64,000 bases of DNA from Caballeronia calidae (GCF_900044055.2 NZ_FCOX02000038.1:22755-86754), one strand, 5' to 3'. Shown: positions 35,111-44,491, counted from the stretch's first letter. Numbers and translations are program-made. The notes: a model not told the origin generated them from the sequence alone.

Positions 35111-36070
35111 TCACAGCCCCAAATACTGCCGAACGGCCGGAAGCCCATCCTTCCCATCCACAGTCTTCACGCCTGCGAGCCAGGCATCCAGCACCTGTGG
35201 GTTCTTCTTCAGATAAGCCTTCGCCGCTTCCGCAGGCCGTTCCTTCTTCATCACCGGCTCCATCAACCGATTCTCGAGATCAGTCGTAAAGCGAAGATTG
35301 GAAACAAGCTTCCCCGCATTCGGACAACGCGTCAGAAAATCCGTATTCGTCAGCGTATAAACGCGCGCCTCGCCATAGTTCGGTCCGAAAACCTCATCGC
35401 CGCCGGAGAGATAGTTGATCTTCATCTGGATGTTCATCGGATGCGGCTCCCAGCCGAGAAACACAACCGGCTTCTTCTCGCGGATCGCGCGCTCGACCGT
35501 CACCAGCATCCCCGCCTCGCTCGACTGCACGAGCTTGAATCCGCCAAGCCCGAACTGGTTCGTGTCGATCATCTTCTGAATCTTCGCGTTCGCGCTGCTG
35601 CCAGGCTCGATGCCGTAGATCGTGCCGCCCAGCTCGTCGCGATGTTTCGCGATATCCGCGAACGTCTTGATGCCGGCATCGTAGGCATAGCTCGGCACCG
35701 CGAGCGTCGCCTTCGCGCCCGACAGATTCGGCGGTTCGAGCTTCTGGATGCTCTTCGATTCGAGGAACGGCTCGACCGCCTTCTGCTGCACCGGCCACCA
35801 GTAACCGAGCGACACGTCGATCTGCTTGCTCTTCAGGCCCGCCAGCGAAATCGGCACCGACGCGACCGTCGTCCGCGGCGCATAGCCGAGCCCCTCGAAC
35901 ACGATCGATGCAAGCGCGGTCGTCGACGTAATGTCGGTCCAGCCGATATCGACGAAGCGCACGGTGCGGCAGCTCGCGTCCTCCGTGCCCTCCGCGTGAG
36001 CGCCCTGCGCCGCGGCGAACACCGCGCACGTCCCGGCGAAAAGCAGTTTCGAAATCAGGCGATGTCTCAT
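35111..36070 (-). CDS. caiX: Quaternary-amine ABC binding protein, probably carnitine-specific (CaiX-like)
   Basis: 319 residues from ATG 36070; an ATG 3 codons upstream (36079) is an alternative. A signal peptide ends near AQGAHAEGTEDAS. The aromatic cage of the ChoX/CaiX group is visible: W44 in GWTDI, W91/W92 in LGYWWP, Y128 in VPSY, and W207 in FLGWEPH, which together surround the trimethylammonium head. It lies upstream of the cdhCAB genes on the same strand, matching the Pseudomonas caiX-cdhC order, but an inverted repeat pair interrupts the link. There is no permease or ATPase gene, so a distant CbcWV-like core is likely. Confidence 0.85.
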   Translation of the reverse strand: MRHRLISKLLFAGTCAVFAAAQGAHAEGTEDASCRTVRFVDIGWTDITSTTALASIVFEGLGYAPRTTVASVPISLAGLKSKQIDVSLGYWWPVQQKAVEPFLESKSIQKLEPPNLSGAKATLAVPSYAYDAGIKTFADIAKHRDELGGTIYGIEPGSSANAKIQKMIDTNQFGLGGFKLVQSSEAGMLVTVERAIREKKPVVFLGWEPHPMNIQMKINYLSGGDEVFGPNYGEARVYTLTNTDFLTRCPNAGKLVSNLRFTTDLENRLMEPVMKKERPAEAAKAYLKKNPQVLDAWLAGVKTVDGKDGLPAVRQYLGL

Positions 36071-36528
36071 GTCTCGCATTCCAGTCAGGGTTGAGTCGTT
36101 GCGCCGATTCGGGCGCCGGCGTGCATACAAAGTACCGCCGCATAAAGGCGCCCGAACGCCCGCTTGCGACCGCGACTTGACTGCCTGCGACCTGTCCCCG
36201 ATCTCGTTTCAGACCGGCGCTGGAATGCGCGCGCAAGCGTGTGTACGCCGATTGAAAGATGCGCAGGGATGCAATCGATGTCCATTGCCGCCATTCGCTC
36301 TCCAGAGCACGCATGCAGTGGATCGTGCAAGGTCAATCTTTGCCGAAACGCCACGGTCTCTGTGGTTATTCGCACATTGGAAGGATTTCGAGCGCTGTAA
36401 CCTCCCGAGCAGAGGGATACGCTTGCCTCGGCAACGGCACGACCACGGGAAAGACAAAGGTCTGCCGCGATACCTGTCGAGTACACGCCATTCAGAACAC
36501 GTCGCCCAGAGATCAAAGGTGCCAGAAA
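36071..36528. other. Divergent control region of caiX and the ligase-carrier-thioesterase gene
   Basis: 458 bases without a convincing gene. It lies between two genes of the carnitine locus and probably carries binding sites for the CdhR-like regulator at 39718. I could not identify a reliable consensus. The region is AT-richer around 36330-36480. Confidence 0.45.
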
Positions 36529-39500
36529 ATGGACCGTCAAGACGCCATTCGAGAGCGTGCGCAACTGTATGCGCGCGAACCGCTGTTTCAGCCGCCCCAC
36601 GAGCAGGTCCGTGCATCGCGCATGACGGCCTTTACACAGATCTTCGAAAAAGTCGCCGGTGAGCGTTTCGCCAGCTATTCGGAATTACATGCTTATTCGG
36701 CGCGTGAATACCGGCAATTCTGGAAATGCTTTCTCGAATCGGCGCGCGATCTCGAATGGTCGGGATCGGATGAACCGGTCTGTATCGGCAGTCAATGCGA
36801 AACCGCGCGGTTTTTTCCGAAAATCGAATTGAATTACGCCGAGAATCTGCTCGGCAAACGCATCGCGCCCGACGACGCGCCCGCGCTCACCTCGTGCTAC
36901 GCCGACGGCCGCCGCATCGCGTACACGCGCGGCGAACTGCGCGAGCGCGTCATGCGTCTCGCGCAGACGCTCTCCGACCTTGGCCTGGAAGAGGGCGACC
37001 GCGTCGTCGCGATCATGCGCAACGACGGCGACGCGATCACCGTCGCGCTCGCCGTGACCGCGCTCGGCGCGACGCTGTCCACCGCCGCGCCGGAAAACGG
37101 CGTGCAGGCGATCCTCGATCGCTTCGCGCCGCTCGACCCGAAGATGATGTTCGCCCACACGATGCAGCGCCCGTTCGACACGGGCGGCTCCATCTCGGGG
37201 CACGTCGCCGCGGTGGCCGCGCAATTGCCGTCGCTGACGGACATCGTCTGCCTGGACGAGACGGATCTGCCGAGCTCGGTGACGCAGCGCCAGCACGAAC
37301 TGCGCGCGCTGATCGGGCGTGGCGACGCGCAGCGCTTCACGTGGCGGCGCTTCGCGTTCAATCATCCGCTCTTCATCATGTTTTCGTCGGGCACGACGGG
37401 CAAGCCGAAATGCATCGTGCACGGCGCGGGCGGCACGCTGCTCGAACACGTGAAGGAGCATCGCCTGCACAGCGACTTCGGCCCCGGCGACAAGCTCTTC
37501 TTCCACACGAGCTGCTCGTGGATGATGTGGAACTGGCAGATGTCGGTGCTCGCGTCGGGCGTCGAGATCGTCACCTACGACGGTCCGGTCGCGGCCGTCG
37601 ACACGCTCTGGCGCCTTATCGCCAGAGAGCACGTGACCGTCTTCGGGACGAGCCCCGCCTATCTGAAGATGAGCGAGGACGCGGGCATCGAACCGGGCAC
37701 GCAGCTCGATCTGTCCGCCCTGCGCGCGATGATGTCGACAGGCGCCGTGCTCTACGACTCGCAATTCCAGTGGGTCCGCGACCACGTGAAGCCGCTGCAG
37801 ATGCAATCGATTTCGGGCGGCACGGACATCATCGGCTGCTTCGTGCTCGGCAATCCGAATCTGCCCGTCTATGCAGGCGAAGCGCAGTGCAGGAGCCTCG
37901 GCCTCGACGTGCAGGCGTTCGATCAGGGCGCGAGCACGATCATGCCGGGCGAGCTCGTGTGCACGAATCCGTTCCCGTCGCGGCCGCTCGGCTTCTTCGG
38001 CGACGACGACGGCTCGCGCTTTCACAAGGCTTACTTCGCCGCGAACGAAGGCGTGTGGACGCACGGCGATGTCATCGAGTTCTCGCCGGAAGGCTCCGCG
38101 CGGCTGCACGGCCGCAGCGACGGCGTGCTGAACGTGCGCGGCATCAACGTGAGCCCGGGCGAGATTTACCGCATCCTGAGCGGGATCCACGAGATCCGTC
38201 ACGCGATGGTCGTGCCGCAGACGGGCGCCAACGCCGGCGACGCGGGCCAGCGCATCGTGCTGCTGCTCGTGCTGCGTCCGGGCGCGCAACTGAACGCGGC
38301 GCTCGCCGCGCGCGTGCGCCGCGACCTCACGCGCCAGGGATCGTCCGCGCTCGTGCCGGACGTCATCGTGCAGGTCGACGGCCTGCCGGTCACGCACAAC
38401 AACAAGCCTTCCGAAGCCGCCGCCCGCGATGCGGTCAACGGCCTGCCCGCGCGCAACGTGTCGTCGCTCGCGAACCCGGAATGTCTGGATCGGATCCGCG
38501 AGCATCCGTCGCTCACGCGGGCGAAGCGCGAGCTGCCTGCGCCGGGCGAGTCGGTGGAAGAGATCGAGGCGTATCTGTGCGCGTTGTGGGAGCAGCATTT
38601 CTGCTTCTCGCCGATCGGACGAGACGACAACTTCTTCGAGCTCGGCGGCCATTCGCTGCTCGCGGCGCACATGCTCACCGACGTCCAGCGCGCGACCGGG
38701 CGCACGCTGCCGCTTTCGACGATGATCGTCGCGCCGACCATCGCACGGCTCGCCGGCGTCCTCGCCGCCGAGCCCGGCACGGTCGCCGGAAACTCCACGC
38801 TCGTGCAGATGCGCGCAGGCAGCGGCCGGCCGCTCTTCATGGTGCACAGCATCACGGGCTCGGTGATGGAGTGCCTGACGCTCGCGGGGATGCTGCAGAA
38901 CGAGCGGCCCGTCTACGGCCTTCAGGCGCTCGGCCTCGACGGCGACGAAGCGCCCCAGCACAGCGTCGAAGCGATGGCGCGGGTCTATGTGGCGCGCATG
39001 CGCGAGGTGCAGCCGAACGGGCCGTATGCGCTCGTCGGCTACTCGTTCGGCGGCCTGATCGCGTTCGAGATCGCGCAGCAGCTCGTCGCGGCGGGCCAGA
39101 AGATCGAGATGCTCTGCCTGCTCGATACTTACGTCAACGAGCGCTTCCTGCCGTTTGCGCACTGGTCGCGCTATCAGGCGAACGTGGTCGCGGACCGGCT
39201 GCGCGAACTCCGATCGCTCGCGCCGCACGCGCGTATCGGCTACATGCTCGGCAAGGCGGCCGCGATCACCGATCGCGTGCGCATGCGCCTGGGCAGACAG
39301 GCGCACAGGCCCTCGTCGGGCGCGGCGGACCTGCCGCCCGTGCTTCAGCGCGTGCGCGAATCGATGCGCGTCGCGATGACGACCTACCGGCCGCGCCTCT
39401 ACAAGGGCGGTCCGATCGTCTACGTGCGCGCGACGATGCTCGACGGGCAGCACGCCGATCCGCTGCCCGTGTGGCAGCGCGTCGCGAAGCACGGCCTGCG

Positions 39501-39597
39501 GATCATGCTGATCGACGGCAAGCACACCGATCTCGTCGTCGAGCCGCATCTCGCCACCGTCGCGCAGACGGTCACGAACGCGCTTTCCGCCGCCTGA
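36529..39597 (+). CDS. Three-domain enzyme: acetoacetyl-CoA-synthetase-type adenylation, carrier and thioesterase domains
   Basis: 1022 residues from ATG 36529 (AAAGG nine bases upstream). Residues about 1-640 are an acetoacetyl-CoA-synthetase-type adenylating domain: FPKIELNYAENLL, the P-loop FSSGTTGKPK (285-294), HTSCSWMMWNWQMSVLASG, SISGGTDIIGCFVLGNPNLP and a catalytic lysine K626 in THNNKPSE. Residues about 660-745 form a carrier domain with DNFFELGGHSL, phosphopantetheine serine S709. Residues about 765-1020 are an alpha/beta-hydrolase thioesterase with GYSFGG (S839), LLDTY and GKHTD. Ordinary acetoacetyl-CoA synthetases end at about 650 residues; A-T-TE proteins such as RalA join 2-oxo acids into dimers. 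It is divergent from caiX and lies ahead of cdhR. The cdhC product releases acetoacetate, a plausible substrate. Confidence 0.88.
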   Translation: MDRQDAIRERAQLYAREPLFQPPHEQVRASRMTAFTQIFEKVAGERFASYSELHAYSAREYRQFWKCFLESARDLEWSGSDEPVCIGSQCETARFFPKIELNYAENLLGKRIAPDDAPALTSCYADGRRIAYTRGELRERVMRLAQTLSDLGLEEGDRVVAIMRNDGDAITVALAVTALGATLSTAAPENGVQAILDRFAPLDPKMMFAHTMQRPFDTGGSISGHVAAVAAQLPSLTDIVCLDETDLPSSVTQRQHELRALIGRGDAQRFTWRRFAFNHPLFIMFSSGTTGKPKCIVHGAGGTLLEHVKEHRLHSDFGPGDKLFFHTSCSWMMWNWQMSVLASGVEIVTYDGPVAAVDTLWRLIAREHVTVFGTSPAYLKMSEDAGIEPGTQLDLSALRAMMSTGAVLYDSQFQWVRDHVKPLQMQSISGGTDIIGCFVLGNPNLPVYAGEAQCRSLGLDVQAFDQGASTIMPGELVCTNPFPSRPLGFFGDDDGSRFHKAYFAANEGVWTHGDVIEFSPEGSARLHGRSDGVLNVRGINVSPGEIYRILSGIHEIRHAMVVPQTGANAGDAGQRIVLLLVLRPGAQLNAALAARVRRDLTRQGSSALVPDVIVQVDGLPVTHNNKPSEAAARDAVNGLPARNVSSLANPECLDRIREHPSLTRAKRELPAPGESVEEIEAYLCALWEQHFCFSPIGRDDNFFELGGHSLLAAHMLTDVQRATGRTLPLSTMIVAPTIARLAGVLAAEPGTVAGNSTLVQMRAGSGRPLFMVHSITGSVMECLTLAGMLQNERPVYGLQALGLDGDEAPQHSVEAMARVYVARMREVQPNGPYALVGYSFGGLIAFEIAQQLVAAGQKIEMLCLLDTYVNERFLPFAHWSRYQANVVADRLRELRSLAPHARIGYMLGKAAAITDRVRMRLGRQAHRPSSGAADLPPVLQRVRESMRVAMTTYRPRLYKGGPIVYVRATMLDGQHADPLPVWQRVAKHGLRIMLIDGKHTDLVVEPHLATVAQTVTNALSAA

Positions 39598-39717
39598 ACG
39601 GTCATTCGCTCCGGTATCCGGTCCGGCCGCCCTACGGGGCGCGCCGGATTGCGCGCGCATGCTGCACTTGCTAGCGTGGACGGCTCGTTCATCGACCCGC
39701 CTTTATCGATCGATCCG

Positions 39718-40695
39718 ATGTCCGCTCCCCACGATTTCCACTTCCTGCTGCTGCCCGAGTTCTCGTCGATCGGCTTCATGTCCGCGATCGAGCCGCTGCG
39801 CGTCGCCAACCGCTTCGCGGGCGAGCTGTATCGCTGGCACATTCTGTCCGTCGACGGCGGGCCGGTCGCCGCGAGCAACGGCATCACGCTCAACGCGGAA
39901 CACGCGTTCGATCAGGTCAGCGATGCGCGCACGGTGTTCGTCGTGTCGGGCTTCGAGCCGCTTTCGGGCTACTCGCGCGCCATCGCCGACTGGCTGCGGC
40001 GTCTCGATCGCGCCGGCGCGACGCTCGGCGGCATCGACACCGGCAGCTTCATCCTCGCCGAAGCCGGGCTGCTGACGGGCAAGCGCGCGACACTGCACTG
40101 GGAAGCGGCGGCGGCCTTCGCCGAGCGCTATCCGGGCATCGAGACGAGCCAGGAGCTCTTCGAGATCGACGTGCGGCGCATCACGTGCGCGGGCGGCACG
40201 GCGTCCATCGACATGATGCTCGACCTGATCGCGCGCGAGCATGGCGCGAGCCTCGCCGCGCAGGTGTCGGAGCAGTTCGTGCTGGGGCGCATCAGGCAGC
40301 GCTCGGATCATCAGCGTCTGCAGATCGCCGCGCGCTACGGCATCCACAACCGCAAGCTGATCCAGGTGATCGAGCTGATGGAGCAGAACATGGAAGAGCC
40401 GTTGTCGCCCGATGCGCTCGCGGAATCCATCGGCGTGACGCGGCGTCAGCTGGAGCGGCTCTTCTGCGCGTCGCTGAAGGACACGCCGACGCACTTCTAT
40501 CTCGGCCTGCGCCTCACGCGCGCACGCGAGCTGCTTCAGCAGACCGATATGTCGATTCTCGCGGTATGCGTCGCGTGCGGCTTCGAATCGCCATCGCATT
40601 TCTCGCGCACGTATCGCGTGCGCTTCAACACGAGCCCGCGGCAGGACCGCAGCGCATTGCGCGCCGTGGCCCCCGCGCGGCTCGCCGCCGCCTAG
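39718..40695 (+). CDS. cdhR: GlxA-family AraC-type regulator, CdhR-like
   Basis: 325 residues from ATG 39718 (an in-frame TTG lies 69 bases upstream). The N-terminal part is a DJ-1/PfpI-like domain: FHFLLLPEFSSIGFMSAIEP, then DTGSFILAEAGLLTGKRATL with no cysteine at the nucleophile site. The C-terminal AraC domain has DALAESIGVTRRQLERLF and LAVCVACGFESPSHFSRTYR. The family includes GbdR and CdhR, which sense betaine and carnitine; place in the carnitine locus favours CdhR. It starts about 120 bases after the three-domain gene and may be co-transcribed with it. The 3' end interlocks with the convergent porin stop. Confidence 0.85.
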   Translation: MSAPHDFHFLLLPEFSSIGFMSAIEPLRVANRFAGELYRWHILSVDGGPVAASNGITLNAEHAFDQVSDARTVFVVSGFEPLSGYSRAIADWLRRLDRAGATLGGIDTGSFILAEAGLLTGKRATLHWEAAAAFAERYPGIETSQELFEIDVRRITCAGGTASIDMMLDLIAREHGASLAAQVSEQFVLGRIRQRSDHQRLQIAARYGIHNRKLIQVIELMEQNMEEPLSPDALAESIGVTRRQLERLFCASLKDTPTHFYLGLRLTRARELLQQTDMSILAVCVACGFESPSHFSRTYRVRFNTSPRQDRSALRAVAPARLAAA

Positions 40696-41840
40696 AACGA
40701 ATGGCGCATGCCGACGCGCACATCGGCCTGCGTATTCGACGACGAAGGCGTGAAGCTGTAGCCGATCACCGCATCGATCGGGCCGGACGCGCGCAGATAG
40801 TCGCCGGAGACGTACACGTCCGTGCGCTTCGAAAGCAGATAGTGCAGGCCGAGCGAGCCCTGATTCCAGTGATTGCCCTCGAAGCGCGTGTGCTGATAGC
40901 CGCCGTAGAGGCTCAGATCGGGCATGAAGCTGTATGACGCGCCGCCTTCATACACCTGCATGTGCGATGTCTGGCCGAGGCCCTTGATCGTCGTGTACGT
41001 GAAGTTTCCCGACAGCATCAGATTGCCGATGGTCCACGCCGCGCCCACGGCGAACGCGCCCTGCTTGTCGACGGGAAACGGGTTCGCGCTGTAGAGATCG
41101 GTGACGGCGCCCGTCGCCGGATCGACGGACACGGTCGGCTGTCCGAGGAAGGTGCGCGCGCCGATCATCGCGTAGGGATCGAACGCATAGATGCCGTTGG
41201 GGTTGTTCAGCTGCGTGTACGCCGCGCCCATGTTGAACGTGCTGGCGGTATAGTGCGCGCCCACGCTCCACGCGCTGTTTTGATGGAAGTTGCCCGCCTG
41301 ATTGCCGAACGAGTACATGCCGCCGAAGGTGAAGCCGCCGAAGTCGTTCGACAGGAACTTGATCGAGTTCGGCAGGCGGTCGCCGTTCATGCGGTCGAAG
41401 TCGCCCTGGTGGATCGCATAGCCGCTCGCCCACGCCGAGATGTTGTAGAGATAGACGAACTCCTCGGTCATGTCGAGCTGATTGCCGAGCGATACCGTGC
41501 CCCACTGGTTCTTCAGGCCCACATAGGCCTGACGGCCGAACTCCGCGCCGCCGAATGCGTACTGGCCGTTGCCGAGGTGAAAGCCCGACTCCAGCACGAA
41601 GATCGCCTGCAGTCCGCCGCCGAGATCCTCGACGCCGCGAAAGCCGATGCGGTTGCCGTAGGAAATGCCGTCGTCGAACTTCACGACGTGCGAGCCGCCG
41701 GTGTTGCTGACCCAGGTGATGCCCGCGTCGAGAATGCCATAGAGCGTCACGCTGCTTTGTGCATGTGCGACCGTCGGCACGCTCGCCGCGCCCGCGGCCA
41801 ATGCGAGGCCTGCGAACTTCGCGGCATGTCCTTTTTTCAT
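40692..41840 (-). CDS. Outer-membrane porin (Gram-negative porin family)
   Basis: 382 residues from ATG 41840. A signal peptide ends VPTVAHAQSSVTLYGILDAG, the classic Burkholderia porin start; it goes on with the repeated beta-strands and loops, and ends MRHSF with the C-terminal phenylalanine needed for outer-membrane assembly. GFRGVEDLGGGLQAIFVLES and GRQAYVGLKNQWGTVSLGNQ are conserved OmpC-like strands. It is a general diffusion pore. Its stop interlocks with the convergent regulator gene (CTAG shared). It is a single gene with its own promoter in the 41.84-42.2 kb gap. Confidence 0.93.
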   Translation of the reverse strand: MKKGHAAKFAGLALAAGAASVPTVAHAQSSVTLYGILDAGITWVSNTGGSHVVKFDDGISYGNRIGFRGVEDLGGGLQAIFVLESGFHLGNGQYAFGGAEFGRQAYVGLKNQWGTVSLGNQLDMTEEFVYLYNISAWASGYAIHQGDFDRMNGDRLPNSIKFLSNDFGGFTFGGMYSFGNQAGNFHQNSAWSVGAHYTASTFNMGAAYTQLNNPNGIYAFDPYAMIGARTFLGQPTVSVDPATGAVTDLYSANPFPVDKQGAFAVGAAWTIGNLMLSGNFTYTTIKGLGQTSHMQVYEGGASYSFMPDLSLYGGYQHTRFEGNHWNQGSLGLHYLLSKRTDVYVSGDYLRASGPIDAVIGYSFTPSSSNTQADVRVGMRHSF

Positions 41841-42207
41841 GTGCTGGTCCTTTGCTCGTCTCGTCGATATTGCGTTGGAAAAAGCGCTGCCCTGCCCTCG
41901 TGCGCATGGCGTGAAGGCATATCGCAAGCTGACGCTGCGGGGAACTGCGGAACTCGTTCTGATCTGCTACGCGGCGAAATGAAGCATTGCGCCGACGTGG
42001 TTAAAAATAAGGTTCCATATATATGGAGGCTCGACCGATTGCGACGCGAATCTGTCCAGTTGCGACTACGGCAACAGCAGGGTTTGCGTCGATAGAACGA
42101 TTTCGAATTCGGACATGCCCGATAGCAGCGAACGAGACCGGCTCCCATACTCCCGAATCTGTAAAAAAGCCGCATTCCTTCGTTTCGCTTCCGCAATCGA
42201 TACATCC
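41841..42207. promoter_or_regulatory. Divergent intergenic region with a palindrome
   Basis: 367 bases between the porin and the glycosyltransferase. TCCATATATATGGA (42014-42027) is a perfect 14-base palindrome in AT-rich DNA and may be an operator or a promoter element. No gene was recognised. Confidence 0.45.
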
Positions 42208-43524
42208 ATGACTACCCGCTGCCTGAGCCTCCTTCACGTCGACGCACCGCACGTTCTCAACAATCACAGGCACTACGCCTCGCACATGGGCTACGAGCAC
42301 GCCACCGTGTCGGTGGCAGGCTTGCCGGGCAGCGCCCACGGTCTGTTGCTCAAGTACGAGGTCATCCTGCAGCACTTGCGCCGGATGCCCGAGATGGCGC
42401 TGCTCGTCTGCATGAGCGAAGACTGCATCGTGCTCAACATGCTTCCGGTCGAGCCTATCGCCGCTGGCCGTCAACACGCGCTCATGGCGGTGTCCGGCAG
42501 CAGTGAAGCACATCAGACCGCCGTGCAAATCTGGCGCAATACGGCGGACATTCGCAGGTTCATCGTCGGATGCATCGAAAAATGCAAGCTCGGCCGCACC
42601 GCGCAAAACGAAGTCGAACTGCTTTCGCCGCTCGACCACATCGAAGCGCATGGCGAGCGCGGCGGCATTCTGTGCACGATGCACTGCGGTCCGCGTTTCG
42701 AGCCTCACTGGGCCCGCCACGCCAATCTCTGGACGATCGTGCTCGAAGAAGGGGACGCATATGGCGGCATTCATTCGAGCTTCCGCGACGCGCTCGCCGG
42801 GCATGTCAACGATTGCCAGCAAAAAGGCACGCCGCTCTTCCGCTTTGCCGACGAGTCCGCCGAACGGAACGAGGACTTCAGCGTCTACAACCCCGGCAAG
42901 CCCATCGCGCTCGTGACTTACTACACGCCCAACGTGCGCGCGTACGGCGCCGTCGCCGAACGGAACATGCGCCGCTATTGCGAACGCCACGGTTACACGC
43001 TCTACGTCTATCGCCAGACGCCCGCCGAAGTCGGGCCGGGCACATCCGGCACATGGCTCAAGCCGTGGTTCCTGCGCAAGCATCTGCCGCATCACGAATG
43101 GATGTTCTGGGTCGATGCGGACATTCTCTTCTTCGATCAGCGCAAGCCGCTCGAGACGCTGCTCGACGGACGCGACATCGTCGCGGCGCATGACATCGGC
43201 CCGTGGGCCATCAACGCGGGCTTACTGGGCTTTCGCCGCAAACCCGCGACGATCGCCTTCGTCGAAGAGATCTACGCGCACGTGAACGCCGCGCCCGACA
43301 AGTCGAGCACTTACGCGAACGGCGGCGACCAGACCATCATCGCGAATCTGCTGACCGAACGTCTCGGCTGGAAACTCGAAAACGGTCTCGACTGCATGAG
43401 CATCAACACGCCGTGGTATTTCCAGCAGGCGGATAGTCTCATGGTGCATTTCGTCGCGATCGTCTCGCCGCTGCGCGCGCTTCTGATGGCCGAGCAAGAT
43501 CGCGCCAGCATGCAGCTCGGCTGA
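42208..43524 (+). CDS. Putative glycosyltransferase with a duplicated GT-A-like fold
   Basis: 438 residues from ATG 42208. The C-terminal half (about 245-438) resembles GT34/MNN10-type transferases: NMRRYCERHGYTLYVYRQTP, then WLKPWFLRKHLPHHEWMFWV and the metal motif DADILFF, followed by AINAGLLGFRRKPATIAFVE and ANGGDQTIIANLL. The N-terminal half shows the same order of elements in degenerate form: a Y-x-x-H-M-G-Y start, LLLKYEVILQHLRRMPEMAL, then SEDCIVLN in place of D-A-D, then HALMAVSG. It therefore looks like an internal duplication with one non-catalytic half. The acceptor is unknown; no polysaccharide cluster surrounds it. Confidence 0.75.
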   Translation: MTTRCLSLLHVDAPHVLNNHRHYASHMGYEHATVSVAGLPGSAHGLLLKYEVILQHLRRMPEMALLVCMSEDCIVLNMLPVEPIAAGRQHALMAVSGSSEAHQTAVQIWRNTADIRRFIVGCIEKCKLGRTAQNEVELLSPLDHIEAHGERGGILCTMHCGPRFEPHWARHANLWTIVLEEGDAYGGIHSSFRDALAGHVNDCQQKGTPLFRFADESAERNEDFSVYNPGKPIALVTYYTPNVRAYGAVAERNMRRYCERHGYTLYVYRQTPAEVGPGTSGTWLKPWFLRKHLPHHEWMFWVDADILFFDQRKPLETLLDGRDIVAAHDIGPWAINAGLLGFRRKPATIAFVEEIYAHVNAAPDKSSTYANGGDQTIIANLLTERLGWKLENGLDCMSINTPWYFQQADSLMVHFVAIVSPLRALLMAEQDRASMQLG

Positions 43525-43543
43525 CGCGTTCCACCGCTTCACG

Positions 43544-44491
43544 TCACTTCACGCCGAGCGCGGTCTGAACGGCTTCCAGGCCGTTCCCGCCGCTCGCCGT
43601 GGTCACGCCGTCGAGCCACGACTTCAGCAGTTCCGGATGACGCTTCAGCGCATCCGTGGCGGCGGCATCGACATGGGTTTTCTTCTCCAGAACCTCGGTG
43701 ATCACGCCGTTTTCCAGATCGACGTTGAACGCCATCTGCTTGAACAGCCGGCCCACATTGGGGCACTGCTGCTCGTAGCCGCTGCGCGCCACGGTGTTCA
43801 CCGTCGCGCCGCCGTAGTTCGGGCCGAAGTACTTGTCGCCGCCATCGAGATACGCGAGCTTGAACTTCGTGTTCATCACATGCGGCTCCCACGCGAGAAA
43901 GACGATCCACTTCTTCTCGCGCACCGCGCGCTCGACCTGCGTGAGCATCGCGGTTTCGCTCGATTCGACCACTTTCCAGTCGCCGAGGCCGAAGGCCTTG
44001 TCATCGACCATGCGCTTGATGTTCTGATTCGCGGGCGCGCCCGGCTCGATGCCATAGATGCGGTTATCGAACTTGTCGGCATTCTTCGCGAGATCCGCGA
44101 ACGAATGCACGCCAGCCGCCGCCACGTACTCCGGCACGGCCAGCGTGAACTTCGCGTTGGAGAGATTCGGGCGCACCACGTCGATCGACTTGTCCTCGAA
44201 GAACGGCTTCACTAGCGGCGCCTGCGCGGGCATCCAGTTGCCGAGAAAGACATCGATTTGTCCTTTCTTCATGCCCTGATACGTGATCGGCACCGACAGG
44301 TTCGCGACGTTCTGCCGATAGCCGAGCGCCTTGAGCACGATGCCGCTCATCGCGTTGGTGGCGTCGATGTCGGTCCAGCCGGGTCCGGCCATGCGCACCT
44401 GCGTGCACGACTGCGGCTCGGCGGCGAACGCGTGGAAAGCCACGCAGCTGAGCGCGGCGGCGAAGAGCGCATGGATGAAGCCCTTTTTCAT
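43544..44491 (-). CDS. choX: Choline ABC binding protein (ChoX-like)
   Basis: 315 residues from ATG 44491. A signal peptide ends AFHAFAAEPQSCTQ. The choline cage is present: W39 in GWTDI, W86 in LGNWMP, Y122 in VPEY, N156 region in GAPANQN, and W201 in LAWEPH, matching the four aromatic residues of the Sinorhizobium ChoX pocket. It lies downstream of betC on the same strand with a 43-base gap, so it is likely co-transcribed and used to take up choline or choline sulfate. No permease or ATPase is nearby. Confidence 0.9.
   Translation of the reverse strand: MKKGFIHALFAAALSCVAFHAFAAEPQSCTQVRMAGPGWTDIDATNAMSGIVLKALGYRQNVANLSVPITYQGMKKGQIDVFLGNWMPAQAPLVKPFFEDKSIDVVRPNLSNAKFTLAVPEYVAAAGVHSFADLAKNADKFDNRIYGIEPGAPANQNIKRMVDDKAFGLGDWKVVESSETAMLTQVERAVREKKWIVFLAWEPHVMNTKFKLAYLDGGDKYFGPNYGGATVNTVARSGYEQQCPNVGRLFKQMAFNVDLENGVITEVLEKKTHVDAAATDALKRHPELLKSWLDGVTTASGGNGLEAVQTALGVK

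Noticed and set aside
34419..35216. Short open frames reading SHFLCCCKESNQRNSYP or the AAVTFFAAAKKVTKETAI-type peptides
   Set aside because: These are translations of the dispersed repeat, occur in all copies with frame-specific variants, and lack ribosome sites; not counted as genes.
36685..39660. Open frame of 991 codons on the minus strand opposite the three-domain enzyme
   Set aside because: It is antisense to a gene with clear domains; its translation is rich in arginine and histidine without motifs, as expected from GC-rich codon shadow.
42023..42211. Short open frame beginning at ATGGAGGCTCGACCG
   Set aside because: Starts inside a palindrome, has no ribosome site and no motif; more likely control DNA.
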